NCBI RefSeq assembly: GCF_000633255.1
Contig: NZ_AYMJ01000029.1
Coordinates: 122,029 to 186,028 of the forward strand
Reading direction: 5' to 3'
DNA: 64,000 nucleotides
DNA from: Pseudomonas sp. H1h
GTDB lineage: Bacteria > Pseudomonadota > Gammaproteobacteria > Pseudomonadales > Pseudomonadaceae
In this document: piece after piece, positions 8,130-21,808 of the stretch
How positions within the stretch are numbered: the first letter of the stretch is position 1
How the letters are laid out: each line of letters opens with the position of its first letter
Notes under the pieces: generated by a model
What the model was told of the DNA's origin: nothing
Seen by the model: the letters and a program-made list of their open reading frames with translations, nothing else
Databases searched by the model: none
Translations under genes and position numbers: made by a program

Positions 8130-10424
8130 TCAAAGATTCTCGTAGCGGTTCATGTCCAGCACGCCCTCTTCCACCGGGTCGGTTTCGTGGATGTATTGGC
8201 TCAGGTCGTGGAAATAGAACCAGAATTGCGGATGACTGCGGCGAATCCCCCAGCGTTCGACGATTTTCTCGAAGCGCTCGGCATCCTTGGCGTTTTCCAT
8301 TGCATCGACAAACTCCGGTACTTGCTCGGCCGGAATGTTGAATATGAAGTTCGGATAACTGCTGAGCACGCCCGGATAAATCGTCAAGGTGTCGAGACCC
8401 GGTTGATAGCGCAGCGACTCGCCCAGCAGGAACGCGACGTTGCTGTGCGCACGGTTGCGCAGCAGGCTGTACACCTCACGTTTGCCGTTGCGGGTTTCGA
8501 TGCGCAGCATGGTGGCTTCGGGCAATTGATCGATCACTTTCAGACCGGCCGCTGGACGCGAGGTCAAGCGACTGAGGGCCTGCTCGGCGTTTTGCAGCGC
8601 CGGGTCGATATTCGGCCGCGAGCAGTAGGCGCCAGCGCAGCGATTGATCGGGTCGGGCCGCGCATTGAGGTCGCCGTAACGCGCCAGCAACTGCATGGCG
8701 AAATCGTATTTCGGGTCTTTCGAATCGAGTTTCAGCGCCGTCGGCTTGTCGTCGTCAATGGCCTCGTAATCGAGCCACATCTTGAACTGGCCGCTGCTCT
8801 GGTACCAATCGTCGAGGTAATCCTCGCGGGAATCGGCCGGCATCAGACGCAGGAAGTTCTGCTCGGCGCCGTTGCGGATCAGGTCGAAATACAGACGGGT
8901 CTGCGCCTGATGCGAGACGTTGCCGAACACATCGAAGTTGACCGCCAACTGGTAATAGGTGCGCTCCAGCAACGGATAGTCGAACAGCCACAGGGTCTGT
9001 GGCACTTCGCCGATCAGGCCTTTGGTCACCGAGGCGCTGTCGAAGTGGCGGAAGATGCTCAGCAGCGCGTTGTCGTTGCCGGCCCACAAGGTAGACCAAC
9101 TCGGCGGCGGTTGATCGGCGTAGCTGTCGCGGCGCAGGGCCTCGTATTCATTACGTTTGTTGCGGTAGTTGTGCCACAGGCTCAGGACACTGCCGACGTC
9201 GTCATTCTGCCCCGGCATCGCCAGCAATGGCGTGGCCTGCCCGCGATAGTTGGGGTCGGTGATGTACAGGTCATGCTCCGGGGCCTGGAACAGCGCCCAG
9301 AAGTTGTCGCGAATCACATCAGTCGCGATCTGCCCGCGGCACACCGGCCCGCGAATGAACGTACGCACGAAGTATTCGGCGTTATCGAGCATGAACTGAT
9401 AACGCGCCTGGGCCGGAATCGCCTCGAAGGTGGCGAACGGGTTGGCGCGGCTCTGCGGGCCGTAACCCGGCAGCGCATTGACCTGCCAGTTTCCGCTGTA
9501 GAACAGGCTCTTGACCCGCGCCATCTTCGCCGCGCTCAGCGGATAGGTGATGTGGGTCTTGTGCACGATCACCCCTTGCACCGGCCACAGGCGGTAATAC
9601 ACCTGAGTGCCCGGGTCATCGTTCGGGCGACGGGTAGCGATCAGGTCGATCGGCTGGCCGCTCGGCGTGCGCGAACGCACCCACTGGAAGTAGTGCCCCG
9701 GCTCGCCGTCCTTGAAATAGATGTGCGCCAGGAACCAGTGCTCGAACAACCAGCGCCCGACCAGACTCTGCCGCGCTCCCGGGGTGTTGAGCAGGTTTTC
9801 CCACTGGACGATTTGCAGCTCTTCTCGGGCGCTCGGCGCCAGGCCTTGCTCGTCAATCGGCGCACCAGACGCCAGCCAGCGCTGCAACGTCTGGTATTGC
9901 TGATCGGTCAGGCCGGTCACCGCCAGCGGCATGCCTTCTTTCGGGTGGGCGCCGGCGTAGCCTTCAAACTCGGCGGGCATCGCGCACATGTTTTCTCGCT
10001 GCAGGCCAAGCACGATGTCTTCCGGCAGTTTGGCATTGGGAGTCAGCGGGGTTTTGTGCCCCAGTTCCAGCATCCGCGCCATCAGCGCCGCCTGACTGCC
10101 CTGGGCGTCGAGCACCGAATAGAAGCCCTTCTGCTGCCAGGCGCGTTTGCCGAAGGCGTCATAGAACAGTCGAGTGGTCGGCGCGGCCTGGGTCCGTTCA
10201 CCGTCGTAGACCGGCATCTTGCTCGCGCCACGCCCAGCGCCTTCGCCGCTGCCCAGATTGAGCTGACAGGCGGAGTCGTAGCACGCGTGGCAGGCCACGC
10301 ACTTCTCGGTGAAGATCGGTTGAATGTCACGGGTATATGAAATGGAAGGCGAAATCGAGGGCTCCTGCGCCACCGCGCCAAAGCTTGAGAACAGCAAGAA
10401 AATGCTGATGACGCGGTACGACAT
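8130..10424 (-). CDS. cti: Fatty acid cis/trans isomerase Cti
   Basis: Periplasmic haem protein of 764 residues that converts cis-unsaturated membrane fatty acids to trans, a rapid response of pseudomonads to solvents and heat. A signal peptide (about residues 1-19, ending AVAQ) precedes a cytochrome c-type haem motif CVACH at 42-46, the hallmark of Cti. Length agrees with the family. It is divergent from metH with a 155-base gap. Cti activity is usually constitutive and controlled by membrane access; no specific operator was recognised for it. Confidence 0.94.
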   Translation of the reverse strand: MSYRVISIFLLFSSFGAVAQEPSISPSISYTRDIQPIFTEKCVACHACYDSACQLNLGSGEGAGRGASKMPVYDGERTQAAPTTRLFYDAFGKRAWQQKGFYSVLDAQGSQAALMARMLELGHKTPLTPNAKLPEDIVLGLQRENMCAMPAEFEGYAGAHPKEGMPLAVTGLTDQQYQTLQRWLASGAPIDEQGLAPSAREELQIVQWENLLNTPGARQSLVGRWLFEHWFLAHIYFKDGEPGHYFQWVRSRTPSGQPIDLIATRRPNDDPGTQVYYRLWPVQGVIVHKTHITYPLSAAKMARVKSLFYSGNWQVNALPGYGPQSRANPFATFEAIPAQARYQFMLDNAEYFVRTFIRGPVCRGQIATDVIRDNFWALFQAPEHDLYITDPNYRGQATPLLAMPGQNDDVGSVLSLWHNYRNKRNEYEALRRDSYADQPPPSWSTLWAGNDNALLSIFRHFDSASVTKGLIGEVPQTLWLFDYPLLERTYYQLAVNFDVFGNVSHQAQTRLYFDLIRNGAEQNFLRLMPADSREDYLDDWYQSSGQFKMWLDYEAIDDDKPTALKLDSKDPKYDFAMQLLARYGDLNARPDPINRCAGAYCSRPNIDPALQNAEQALSRLTSRPAAGLKVIDQLPEATMLRIETRNGKREVYSLLRNRAHSNVAFLLGESLRYQPGLDTLTIYPGVLSSYPNFIFNIPAEQVPEFVDAMENAKDAERFEKIVERWGIRRSHPQFWFYFHDLSQYIHETDPVEEGVLDMNRYENL

Positions 10425-10485
10425 GCCCTTGATCCCGATCCTGAAAAAAACGCCGCAATTCTACAGTATGACGGCCGTACCAACA

Positions 10486-10498
10486 TGAACGATATTCA
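10486..10498. promoter_or_regulatory. MetR-type binding site upstream of metH
   Basis: TGAACGATATTCA matches the LysR-family MetR consensus TGAANNWNNTTCA exactly, within a larger palindrome CATGAA-5-TTCATG. It is 82 bases upstream of the metH start and 62 bases upstream of cti. The match is direct; control of metH by MetR is inferred from enterobacterial precedent. Confidence 0.6.
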
Positions 10499-10579
10499 TG
10501 CAAAAGCGTGACATGCTCTAAAACCGCACAGGTTTGTTATGATCCCGGCCCTTCGTAATGGTCTTTTCGAGTAGTCCAA

Positions 10580-14290
<3,711 letters not shown>

Positions 14291-14304
14291 TCAAACGGGT
14301 TGAT

Positions 14305-14331
14305 CCCGGTGCCGGTTTAACCGGCGCCGGG
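14305..14331 (+). terminator. GC-rich hairpin after metH
   Basis: CCCGGTGCCGG pairs with CCGGCGCCGGG (one G-T wobble) around TTTAA, 14 bases after the metH stop. No clear T-tract follows, so termination may be weak or factor-dependent. Confidence 0.5.
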
Positions 14332-14347
14332 CACTGTACTTTCAGTT

Positions 14348-15157
14348 TCAGACGTCGGACAGATGCCGTGAAGAGCCCGGGACAGGCGCTTTTACAGCAT
14401 TGATTGCATCGATTTCCTGCTGCGAAAGCTCGATCATCTTCACGTTGCGTTCGGCCGTACGATCGAACAACCGGTTCAAGTATTCTGGATCGTCGGCGCT
14501 CAGCCCGTCATCTTCCCCGTCCTCAAGCAATTGCAGCTCGTCCAGTTTCCTGAAGACCTCGGGGTATTTCTCCTGGAGGTATTGCATCCAGTAATCGCGC
14601 TGAATCAGATCTTCCAGAAATTTGTCGGACCGCTCGGCATTGCTGACTTCCGTTCGCGCCTCGACCAGTTGTTGCGGGCCGATGCCCGAGGCATAGGTCA
14701 TGTTTTTTGGCTGTCCTGGCAACTCCAGGCCGTCCTCCCAACCGGCGGTCAAACCGATTCGATAACCCAGGCGCATCTCGGCTTCATCGAAACCACTGCG
14801 TGATGCCGCCGCTTTCGCCAGTTCGTCGACCTGGTCGAGGCGAAACAATCGCCGCGACAGATTCAACAACACTTCACCTTTTGCGCCTGATCGATCGGAC
14901 GGCAAATCAAGCAACGCGTTATGGGTGAATACCTTGGTTTCCAGACCGCTGAAGGTCAGGATCCGCCCGTCAACGCAAGTGCCGTGGGTGGATGAGCCGG
15001 CAAAAATGACTTCCCTGAGCTCGGTGTCGGCTGCGGCGGCTTCCATGACAGTCCAGACCCGTCGCGTCAGGTCAGCATTGGCCACCCTGAACTCGCGCGT
15101 GTCCTGCAGTCGCTCCAGCAGATGGAAGAACGCTGCGCTGTCCGGCTCTGCAGCCAG
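14348..15157 (-). pseudogene. NEL-type E3 ubiquitin ligase domain, cut off from its gene by an amber codon
   Basis: This is the in-frame continuation of the large gene 15158-21406 after a single TAG. From the codon after the stop, the frame reads LAAEPDSAAFFHLLERLQDT, the typical entry to an NEL (novel E3 ligase) domain, with no further stop for about 269 residues. The putative catalytic cysteine lies in HGTCVDGR (codon 14975-14977), matching the Cys-X-Asp signature of IpaH/SspH-type ligases. An internal GTG at 15083-15085 could start a 245-residue product still containing that cysteine, but no convincing ribosome-binding site precedes it. Without readthrough, this domain is not attached to its LRR targeting region. 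Confidence 0.8.
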
Positions 15158-18100
15158 CTATTCCCACAATGCATCCCGATCCGCCAATTGTTCGGGAGCG
15201 AAATTGGCCAGCCATGGGGCTTTGTATTGCGCCTGCGATGGGTCAATCGGCACGATCTCGTCGGATTCAATGCTGTCAGTCGTTTCGGTCAACCCGCCCG
15301 CGCTGTCGTCAATCAGCTCTTCAAGATCAGCGCGTGAGAAACCCAATACCCGGTGACGTTCCCCCGCTACCTGATACGCCCGGAGCCGCTCAAGGCTTTC
15401 CTCGGACAAATTATAGTTGTCGGTCAAGTCAGTACCGTTCATCAATTGCTCGTGCGTACCGTCAAGTGCCTCCTCTGGCAGCGTAGTGATGTCGTTACGG
15501 CTCAGATTGAGCATGCGCAGATGCTCCGCCTGCAGCGCACCTTCCGGCCAGGCCAGCAGATTGTTGTTGCGCAGATCGAGCGCTTCCAGTCGCCCGAAAT
15601 AATTGACATCGAACGACTCCAGGTTGTTGTAGCTCACGTCCAGCGAAGTCAGATGTTCCAGGCCGGAAAGGGACTCGTACAAGTGCTCGGGATCGTAGAA
15701 TCGGTTACTGGATAGCTCCAACTGCTCCAGTTCAGACATGTTGCGCACCGATTGCGGTACAGCCTCCAACTCATTACCGCCAAGCGCCAGCGTTCGCACC
15801 TGGGTGAAGGCGTTGAGGAAACCGTTGGCCCCCTCGGCGCTCAGTCTGGTACCCGTCAGATTGAGCGTGCGGACATGCGCAAAATCTTCTGGTAGTGCCG
15901 GAATATCTCCCAGTTGCAAACCGTTCAGATCCAGCACCGCTTGCGTCACACCTTGCAGGTTGGGCAACCTTGCCCGCCAACAGGTGAGGATTCGCCAGGC
16001 CGCCAGACTGCGGGTCTGCGAAGAGATGACCCAGCCTGTTCCATGGGTCTCGCGAGTGTACAGCCAGCCATTCAATTGGCGCACCAGCGTATCAAACGTC
16101 TGGTTCCAGGCGCTGATCCGACCACCTGTTTCAGCATTCGTCGCTCCGCTGCCGCGCATCTGCTCAATCAACTGCGCCGCTTGTTCGCCACTGAAGGCCG
16201 GCTGCATGCGCTGCAGACTGTTGATCATCAATGTCTCACCTTCGCCTGTCGCCGCCTGGGGAAGTGGCAACAAATACCTGGCAATCGAAAAACCGTTCTC
16301 TGCAGGAGGAAAGGTCAGCGGTACCGGTTCGTTGGCAAAGGCTTCGAGTGCGCCCTCGGGCAGTCCCGTTTCAAACTCGATCCGCTGTTGCACAGCCCGC
16401 AGCGCTGCCGCCGTGGCTGGTGTCAAAGGGTTACCAGTCAGATTGCTGTTGATCACGGCATGGCTGTCCAGAAACGCTGGAGGCAGCGTGGTGATCTTGC
16501 TGCTACGCAAGTCCACCCAGGTCAGTTGGCTGAGCGCCTCAGCCCCCGCGGGCCAGGTTTGCAGATCGGTGCCTCGTAAATTCAGCGCCTTCAAGCGCGT
16601 CAGGCCAGCGACGCTCAATCCGGTCAAAGGATTGTTACGCAGATCCAGATATTCGAGGGCCGGCAATGACTCCAGGCCCTCCTGCAACCGGGGCGTATCA
16701 GTCAACAGATTGTCGCAGAGATCCAGGCGCGACAACCTCTTCAGGCTACCCGGCACAATGGGCAATTCATGCAAGGCGTTGTCACTCAGGTCGAGCGTCT
16801 GCACCTCCCGAAAAGCCGCCAGGAAGTCGCGCAGTTGCAGGACATCTACTCGCTGACCCAAAAGCAGCAAGGTGCGTACATGTGAGAACGCATCGGCAGG
16901 TAATTGCGGAAGCTCGCTGAGCATCAACCCTGACAAATCCAGCGTCGAGGCGGAAACCGTCGCACCGTAGCGTTTGAAAAGTCCCTTGCGCCAACTGGTT
17001 CTGATGGCATGCGTCGCGTTTGAGCGTCCGATTATTTCCCTGAGTGACTCCTGCGAGGCCGTGCTCGTTTGCAGCCAGTCAATAAGCTGCCTGTCGAGGG
17101 TTGCAAACTGCTCACTCAAGGCTTCGATGGCTGCGAATCGTTGCTGCTCGTCAGGCCATTGCTCAAAGAAACGCTCGAAGATGCTCTGCGGCGGTGTGCT
17201 CAAGCCTTCGCCCAGACGGTTCAACTCACCTTTGCAGTAGTCCCTGACCATCGCTTCGCGGTCAATAAGATGCTCGGGATGTGTCTTGACGTACTCATAG
17301 GCGAGCTTGAAGTTTTCGCGGGAGAACTTTGACCAGTCAAGTGACAACCCCGACCACAACTTTTCGTGCCCTGCGAGCAGCCCTACGGGCAAGGTGTTGA
17401 TCCCGGTGTCCTTGAGGTTCAGACGTTCGAGATCAGGCAACTCAAGAACCCCGGCCGGCCATTCGAGCAAGGAATAGGCAGCGATCTCCAGTTTTCGAAG
17501 TTTGTGCAGTTGGCTGACGTCGAAGGCAATCGGCTGGTAACCCGACGAACAGACTGTCAGCTCTTCGAGCTGGGTCAGCCTGCCCAACCGTGCCGGCATG
17601 TCAGCGGCAAACGGGATCGCGCCATAAAGCGTCAGATGGGTCAGTCGCTCCATTCCCTGTAAGGCTTGCGGGACATTGCTGAACGTTTCCCCGGTCGCAT
17701 TGATGGTCAGTTTTTCCAGATGCGGAAAAACGCCCAGCAGCGCGTCAACATTCGTATCGGTGATGCAGCGGCCGCGAACACTCAGTTCCCGTATGTGAGA
17801 AAAGTCTGCTGTCAGAAGCGGTAGCGCCTCATCGCAGACCAGATCCAGCTGTGCGAAGCGTGGATGAATCTGCGCCAGCGGTGAGGTGCGCCAGCTCTGC
17901 TTGATATTGCGCACGGTGCTGGACTTGCCACCGATCATCGATTGCAGCGTCGGTTCCGGTGTCGGCTCACCCTCCCATTCGGCCAGTGTCGCCTCAAGCG
18001 CCTGCCATTCGCGGGTACGCCTTTGCAGTAGCTCATAGATTTGTGCATCGCTCTTGCCCGACGCCAACTGCTGAAGAATGAACCCGCCCGCCTGCTGATC

Positions 18101-21100
18101 GGTGAGGGCTGGATAGACATTCTGCACCCGTGGCACCAGCAGCGGATTAACGCCCTGCCCGCGTCCGCTGGCGTAGTAACCGAGGCCATGCCCCGGCACG
18201 CGCAGCGGGGGCTTGAAGGATGTGCTGACGCCATGGCGCTTGCCGGCCAACCGGGCCAGTTCAGCGCGATGTAGATGGGCATGGTCAATCACCAGCCGAC
18301 GCAGGGAATTGCTCTGACTGACGTCGGCCAGCCCCAGGGCCTGACGCGATTTGTCAGGCAGGGCATGCATGACCGAGGCGAAAAAGTTATCGCCCTGCCG
18401 AGCAATACCGTTGAGTTCCTCTGCACGTTCGTTGAAGGCCTGATAGGAAGGGCCACGTTTGACCAGGTATTTGAGCTGGCGGGAGTTCTCATCGCCGAGA
18501 CTATCGATCAACCGCCCGTGGGCACTGCCCTCGCGCACCTCCAGACGTACATCGGGCGACCAGCCAGGCAATCTTTCCAGCACCCGCAGAGCCAGCCACT
18601 GGCTCTCGGCCGACGCCAGGTTTTCCATGTGCAAGCCGGCGATGGCATGATCGAAGCGCGTGCGCTGCGCATAACCTCGCGATGCCTCCAGCAACCTCAA
18701 AGGTACGCGCCCGCCGCTGTCCAGACGCGCCAGCTCCTCGGCATCAGCCTGCAGCAACACCCTGATGGCTGCCGGGCGGCCCAACCCGGGTGTCGCTCGT
18801 TGCAGTCTGGCAATCCGCGGATCATGCAGATGCGGTTCGGCATAGAGCTGCTCGAACATCGCCGGCTGGCGGCTCTTCAGGAAATCCGCCAACTGCTTTC
18901 TGAATTCGGCTGGTCGGTGTTCACTGACGCGGGCCGCTTCAGCCCCCAGCAACCGGATAATCTCCGCTTCATCCAGCGCATCCAGAATACGCGCAGGCAT
19001 GTGCCCACTCAGGACATCGGCGCGAGTGATCCGGATCGGTGCCTTGATGCTTTCGCCGGGCAATGACAACTCAGCGCCATGCTTGACGCTTGCTCCGGAC
19101 AACTGCGGCCCGTCGAAAATCTCAAATACGCGCCCGGCAGGCCATCGAGGCATTTGCGGCAGCAGTGGCAATGTCAGCAGGAACGGGGCGTCGAGGCTGG
19201 AGCCTTGCTCGATCTGGTCGATGATCCGGCTCACGCCTTGGTCAGCCTCGAACAGTCGCAAGGTGTCGGCCAATGCCAGAGGTGGCGGCAGATGATCCCT
19301 GTGCATCTGGCGCAGCGCGTCATCACTGACCCCGCTGACATCCGCGATGTTGAGCAATTGCTCATCGGCAAAGGCTTCGGTGCAATGGCCCATGCGGCGC
19401 AGCAGAGTCAATCGATCCCAGGTCAGCGGACGCTCCAGCGTATGCCGCCAGGCGCCCAGACGATTGTGTTCGAGGATGGGGCGATAGGCGGAGGTATCGG
19501 TCGGATGCAGAATGCGCCATTGCTTCGACTGTTCGTCGAATTGCGTCTGGTAGACCTTTCCCTGCTGACGAATGTACGTCTTGCCATTCAATCGATGCAG
19601 GCCTTGCGCATCAGGGACAGACGCTGGATTCAGCTCGACGGGGCTTTCATAGGACGCCAGGTCGGGGGTCCATAAACGCAATGCGCCATCGGGGCGCTCA
19701 ATCAGTTCAGCCCTCTCGATCACCGCGACCGGCTTGGCCGCGCTCAGTCTGCCAAGGCCTTTTCCGACACCAGCCATGACCCCGATCAGTGCCAGGTTTT
19801 CCGCCACATCGACGAGGTGCGACTTGGCGGCCTGACGGTCACCTTCAGTCCATTCGACAGCCCCCTCGAGCGACTCATACAGCAATTGACCGGCCATGAC
19901 CGTCATCATGATTTCGCCCAGCACCGGTACGAACATCGACACCATGTTCAGCGCGAGCATGCCGAATTCGAGCAGATGATTGAGCCTTTTCGCCCGGACA
20001 TTCGCATCGACATCAGCCGTTGGTACGGCGTGAGCACGCGCATCGGTGATGAACTTGTCGCAGTGCTGCTCATAGAGGTACTGCCACAGATCAGTATTGG
20101 CAGCCCAGAGACCCGCCACGCCTTTGCGGACAATGCCGTACGGGTCGAGATAGGGATCCTCCTCCGGTTCACGTTTGCCCGGACGCTCGGGCGGGAGCTC
20201 CTTGATCTGTGTGAAAGCCGAAATCGGTGGAATCATCTGGATGACTTTCACCCAGATCGAACGCATCGGGTCCACTGGAGCATCCGCCGAAGGCCGGGTG
20301 AATTGGCTGAAGTAGTAAGGGCGGTCGGCATAGGCCACGAACTGACTGAAAAAGCGCTGATAGGCAGTCGACGCTTCATTCGATGGCACAGCGTCTTGCG
20401 CCGTGAATTTGCGTTTGAATACTTCGCGCATCTGCGCTGAGGTATAGCGTTTGAGCGGATGCTCCGGGTCATGCGGGATGTAGACAATGAACTCGTTGGT
20501 GTAGCGATAGCGTTCGCTGATGCTGAATACCACGCAACCGGTCATTCTGTGCTTCATCAGGCTCAGGTCGCGAAACCACACGGACTTCTCACCCAGGCGT
20601 GGATGGACCTCGCCGTCAACGACCGATAGCAGCATTCTATAGTCGGCCGGTTCGATGTCTTTCTTCGACAGGGCCAGCTCTGCGGCTGCGCGCAATGCGG
20701 TTTTCTGGCTGCTGATGAATTGCTCGCGCAATGCGCTGGCCGACTGAAAAAACGCTTTCACGCGAGCCTGGTAGCGGGCGCCAATATTCAGCGTACGACA
20801 CAGCGACAGAAACTCGCTGACGGTGATAGCGGCCGTCACGGCCTGGAATGTACCGGGAGCCGACGTCTCTACGACGAATCCGGATTCGCGATGGAAGGCC
20901 CCTTCTTCACATTCCGATGCTTCGAAATTATGCAGGGCTGCCTGCACCAGTGAGAGTTTCAAGACTTCAAAACTGGACACTTCGATGTCCAGCGCACTGA
21001 CTTCCAGAGCGTGCCTGAGGCACACCTGGGTTTTGTTGACGTCGAGCTCGACGTTGAATTGATCTTTAAGCGCCTTTATCAGTTGAGCCTCGGCAAATGC

Positions 21101-21406
21101 TTCGCTGCTCTCAAGCGCCGCCATCGTCTTGTCCAGCCGTGACTGGGCAAGAAAGCCTTCAGTGGTGCGCGCCTGCAAGTCGCCTAATTGCTCTGCAGAC
21201 AACTGCTGATACCACTCCGGCAACTGCGTGCCGACACGTCTGATATGGGCTCGACGTTCGGCGCTGGCGTCGACCAGCCAGCCGGGTACCATCTGCTCAA
21301 GGCGTTTGCCGTGAATACTCGCGCTGGCCAAGACCTTCTTTTCAACAGGCAACGAGCTGCGGGAATTCTTCGCCGCTGCCGGCTGCGTCGGGGGATGAAT
21401 CGACAT
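15158..21406 (-). CDS. Giant dermonecrotic-toxin-like LRR effector (truncated before its NEL domain)
   Basis: 2082 residues from MSIHPPTQPAAAKN, whose ATG follows AGGAGCGACAG, to a TAG at 15158-15160. The N-terminal half (about residues 30-1150) resembles the dermonecrotic-toxin-like domain (DUF6543) of large Pseudomonas toxins and has a hydrophobic segment near 500 (MLALNMVSMFVPVLGEIMMT). Three leucine-rich-repeat blocks follow at about residues 1190-1345, 1480-1665 and 1820-2010, with units such as LEYLDLRNNPLTGL. Counting 14348-15157, the gene would encode about 2350 residues with a C-terminal ubiquitin-ligase domain. The family is secreted or injected and ubiquitinates host proteins; no secretion apparatus is in the window. 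The terminal ...DALWE-stop-LAAEPDS suggests a CAG to TAG change. Confidence 0.85.
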   Translation of the reverse strand: MSIHPPTQPAAAKNSRSSLPVEKKVLASASIHGKRLEQMVPGWLVDASAERRAHIRRVGTQLPEWYQQLSAEQLGDLQARTTEGFLAQSRLDKTMAALESSEAFAEAQLIKALKDQFNVELDVNKTQVCLRHALEVSALDIEVSSFEVLKLSLVQAALHNFEASECEEGAFHRESGFVVETSAPGTFQAVTAAITVSEFLSLCRTLNIGARYQARVKAFFQSASALREQFISSQKTALRAAAELALSKKDIEPADYRMLLSVVDGEVHPRLGEKSVWFRDLSLMKHRMTGCVVFSISERYRYTNEFIVYIPHDPEHPLKRYTSAQMREVFKRKFTAQDAVPSNEASTAYQRFFSQFVAYADRPYYFSQFTRPSADAPVDPMRSIWVKVIQMIPPISAFTQIKELPPERPGKREPEEDPYLDPYGIVRKGVAGLWAANTDLWQYLYEQHCDKFITDARAHAVPTADVDANVRAKRLNHLLEFGMLALNMVSMFVPVLGEIMMTVMAGQLLYESLEGAVEWTEGDRQAAKSHLVDVAENLALIGVMAGVGKGLGRLSAAKPVAVIERAELIERPDGALRLWTPDLASYESPVELNPASVPDAQGLHRLNGKTYIRQQGKVYQTQFDEQSKQWRILHPTDTSAYRPILEHNRLGAWRHTLERPLTWDRLTLLRRMGHCTEAFADEQLLNIADVSGVSDDALRQMHRDHLPPPLALADTLRLFEADQGVSRIIDQIEQGSSLDAPFLLTLPLLPQMPRWPAGRVFEIFDGPQLSGASVKHGAELSLPGESIKAPIRITRADVLSGHMPARILDALDEAEIIRLLGAEAARVSEHRPAEFRKQLADFLKSRQPAMFEQLYAEPHLHDPRIARLQRATPGLGRPAAIRVLLQADAEELARLDSGGRVPLRLLEASRGYAQRTRFDHAIAGLHMENLASAESQWLALRVLERLPGWSPDVRLEVREGSAHGRLIDSLGDENSRQLKYLVKRGPSYQAFNERAEELNGIARQGDNFFASVMHALPDKSRQALGLADVSQSNSLRRLVIDHAHLHRAELARLAGKRHGVSTSFKPPLRVPGHGLGYYASGRGQGVNPLLVPRVQNVYPALTDQQAGGFILQQLASGKSDAQIYELLQRRTREWQALEATLAEWEGEPTPEPTLQSMIGGKSSTVRNIKQSWRTSPLAQIHPRFAQLDLVCDEALPLLTADFSHIRELSVRGRCITDTNVDALLGVFPHLEKLTINATGETFSNVPQALQGMERLTHLTLYGAIPFAADMPARLGRLTQLEELTVCSSGYQPIAFDVSQLHKLRKLEIAAYSLLEWPAGVLELPDLERLNLKDTGINTLPVGLLAGHEKLWSGLSLDWSKFSRENFKLAYEYVKTHPEHLIDREAMVRDYCKGELNRLGEGLSTPPQSIFERFFEQWPDEQQRFAAIEALSEQFATLDRQLIDWLQTSTASQESLREIIGRSNATHAIRTSWRKGLFKRYGATVSASTLDLSGLMLSELPQLPADAFSHVRTLLLLGQRVDVLQLRDFLAAFREVQTLDLSDNALHELPIVPGSLKRLSRLDLCDNLLTDTPRLQEGLESLPALEYLDLRNNPLTGLSVAGLTRLKALNLRGTDLQTWPAGAEALSQLTWVDLRSSKITTLPPAFLDSHAVINSNLTGNPLTPATAAALRAVQQRIEFETGLPEGALEAFANEPVPLTFPPAENGFSIARYLLPLPQAATGEGETLMINSLQRMQPAFSGEQAAQLIEQMRGSGATNAETGGRISAWNQTFDTLVRQLNGWLYTRETHGTGWVISSQTRSLAAWRILTCWRARLPNLQGVTQAVLDLNGLQLGDIPALPEDFAHVRTLNLTGTRLSAEGANGFLNAFTQVRTLALGGNELEAVPQSVRNMSELEQLELSSNRFYDPEHLYESLSGLEHLTSLDVSYNNLESFDVNYFGRLEALDLRNNNLLAWPEGALQAEHLRMLNLSRNDITTLPEEALDGTHEQLMNGTDLTDNYNLSEESLERLRAYQVAGERHRVLGFSRADLEELIDDSAGGLTETTDSIESDEIVPIDPSQAQYKAPWLANFAPEQLADRDALWE

Positions 21407-21583
21407 TCTGTCGCTCCTGAAAAATGGAACGACAGAACACCATTTCCGCCTCGGTTGACTGCGGTACATAGTTATCGCATCGGCCACGAGTTGTTACCGA
21501 CTGCGTCTACAGTGAGGCGGTGGCAACAGCACAATCCAACAGGTTGGCTATGCTCTAGGGGAACCTACACAGACGGGGGATTT

Positions 21584-21802
21584 ATGGACGATCCAGTCGA
21601 CAACAAACCGCCGAGCTTCTGGCAGATGCTGCACAGCGTGATGGCGGCGGCGTTCGGGGTGCAGAGCGGGAAGAATCGGGCAAGGGACTTCACGCATGGC
21701 AAGCCCAGCCATTTCGTGATCCTGGGGATCGGCTTCACCGCCGTGTTCGCCCTGACACTGTTTGCCATCGTCAAGCTGGTGCTGCATTTCGCCGGTGTCT
21801 GA
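21584..21802 (+). CDS. DUF2970 family small membrane protein
   Basis: 72 residues starting MDDPVDNKPPSFWQMLHSV, preceded by a GGGGGA ribosome-binding site four bases before the ATG. A soluble, basic middle (GVQSGKNRARDFTHGKPSHF) leads into one C-terminal membrane helix (about residues 47-69). The sequence fits the DUF2970 family of short proteobacterial proteins of unknown role. It stands alone, divergent from the giant effector gene and convergent with the binding-protein gene. No function is proposed. Confidence 0.85.
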   Translation: MDDPVDNKPPSFWQMLHSVMAAAFGVQSGKNRARDFTHGKPSHFVILGIGFTAVFALTLFAIVKLVLHFAGV

Positions 21803-21808
21803 CGGCGT

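Noticed and set aside
8085..10340. Long plus-strand open frame opposite cti
   Set aside because: Antisense shadow; the minus strand encodes a full-length Cti with signal peptide and haem motif.
15083..15160. Frameshift in the giant effector gene
   Set aside because: The N- and C-terminal parts are in the same frame (15160 and 15085 differ by 75 bases), so the break is a stop codon, not an indel.
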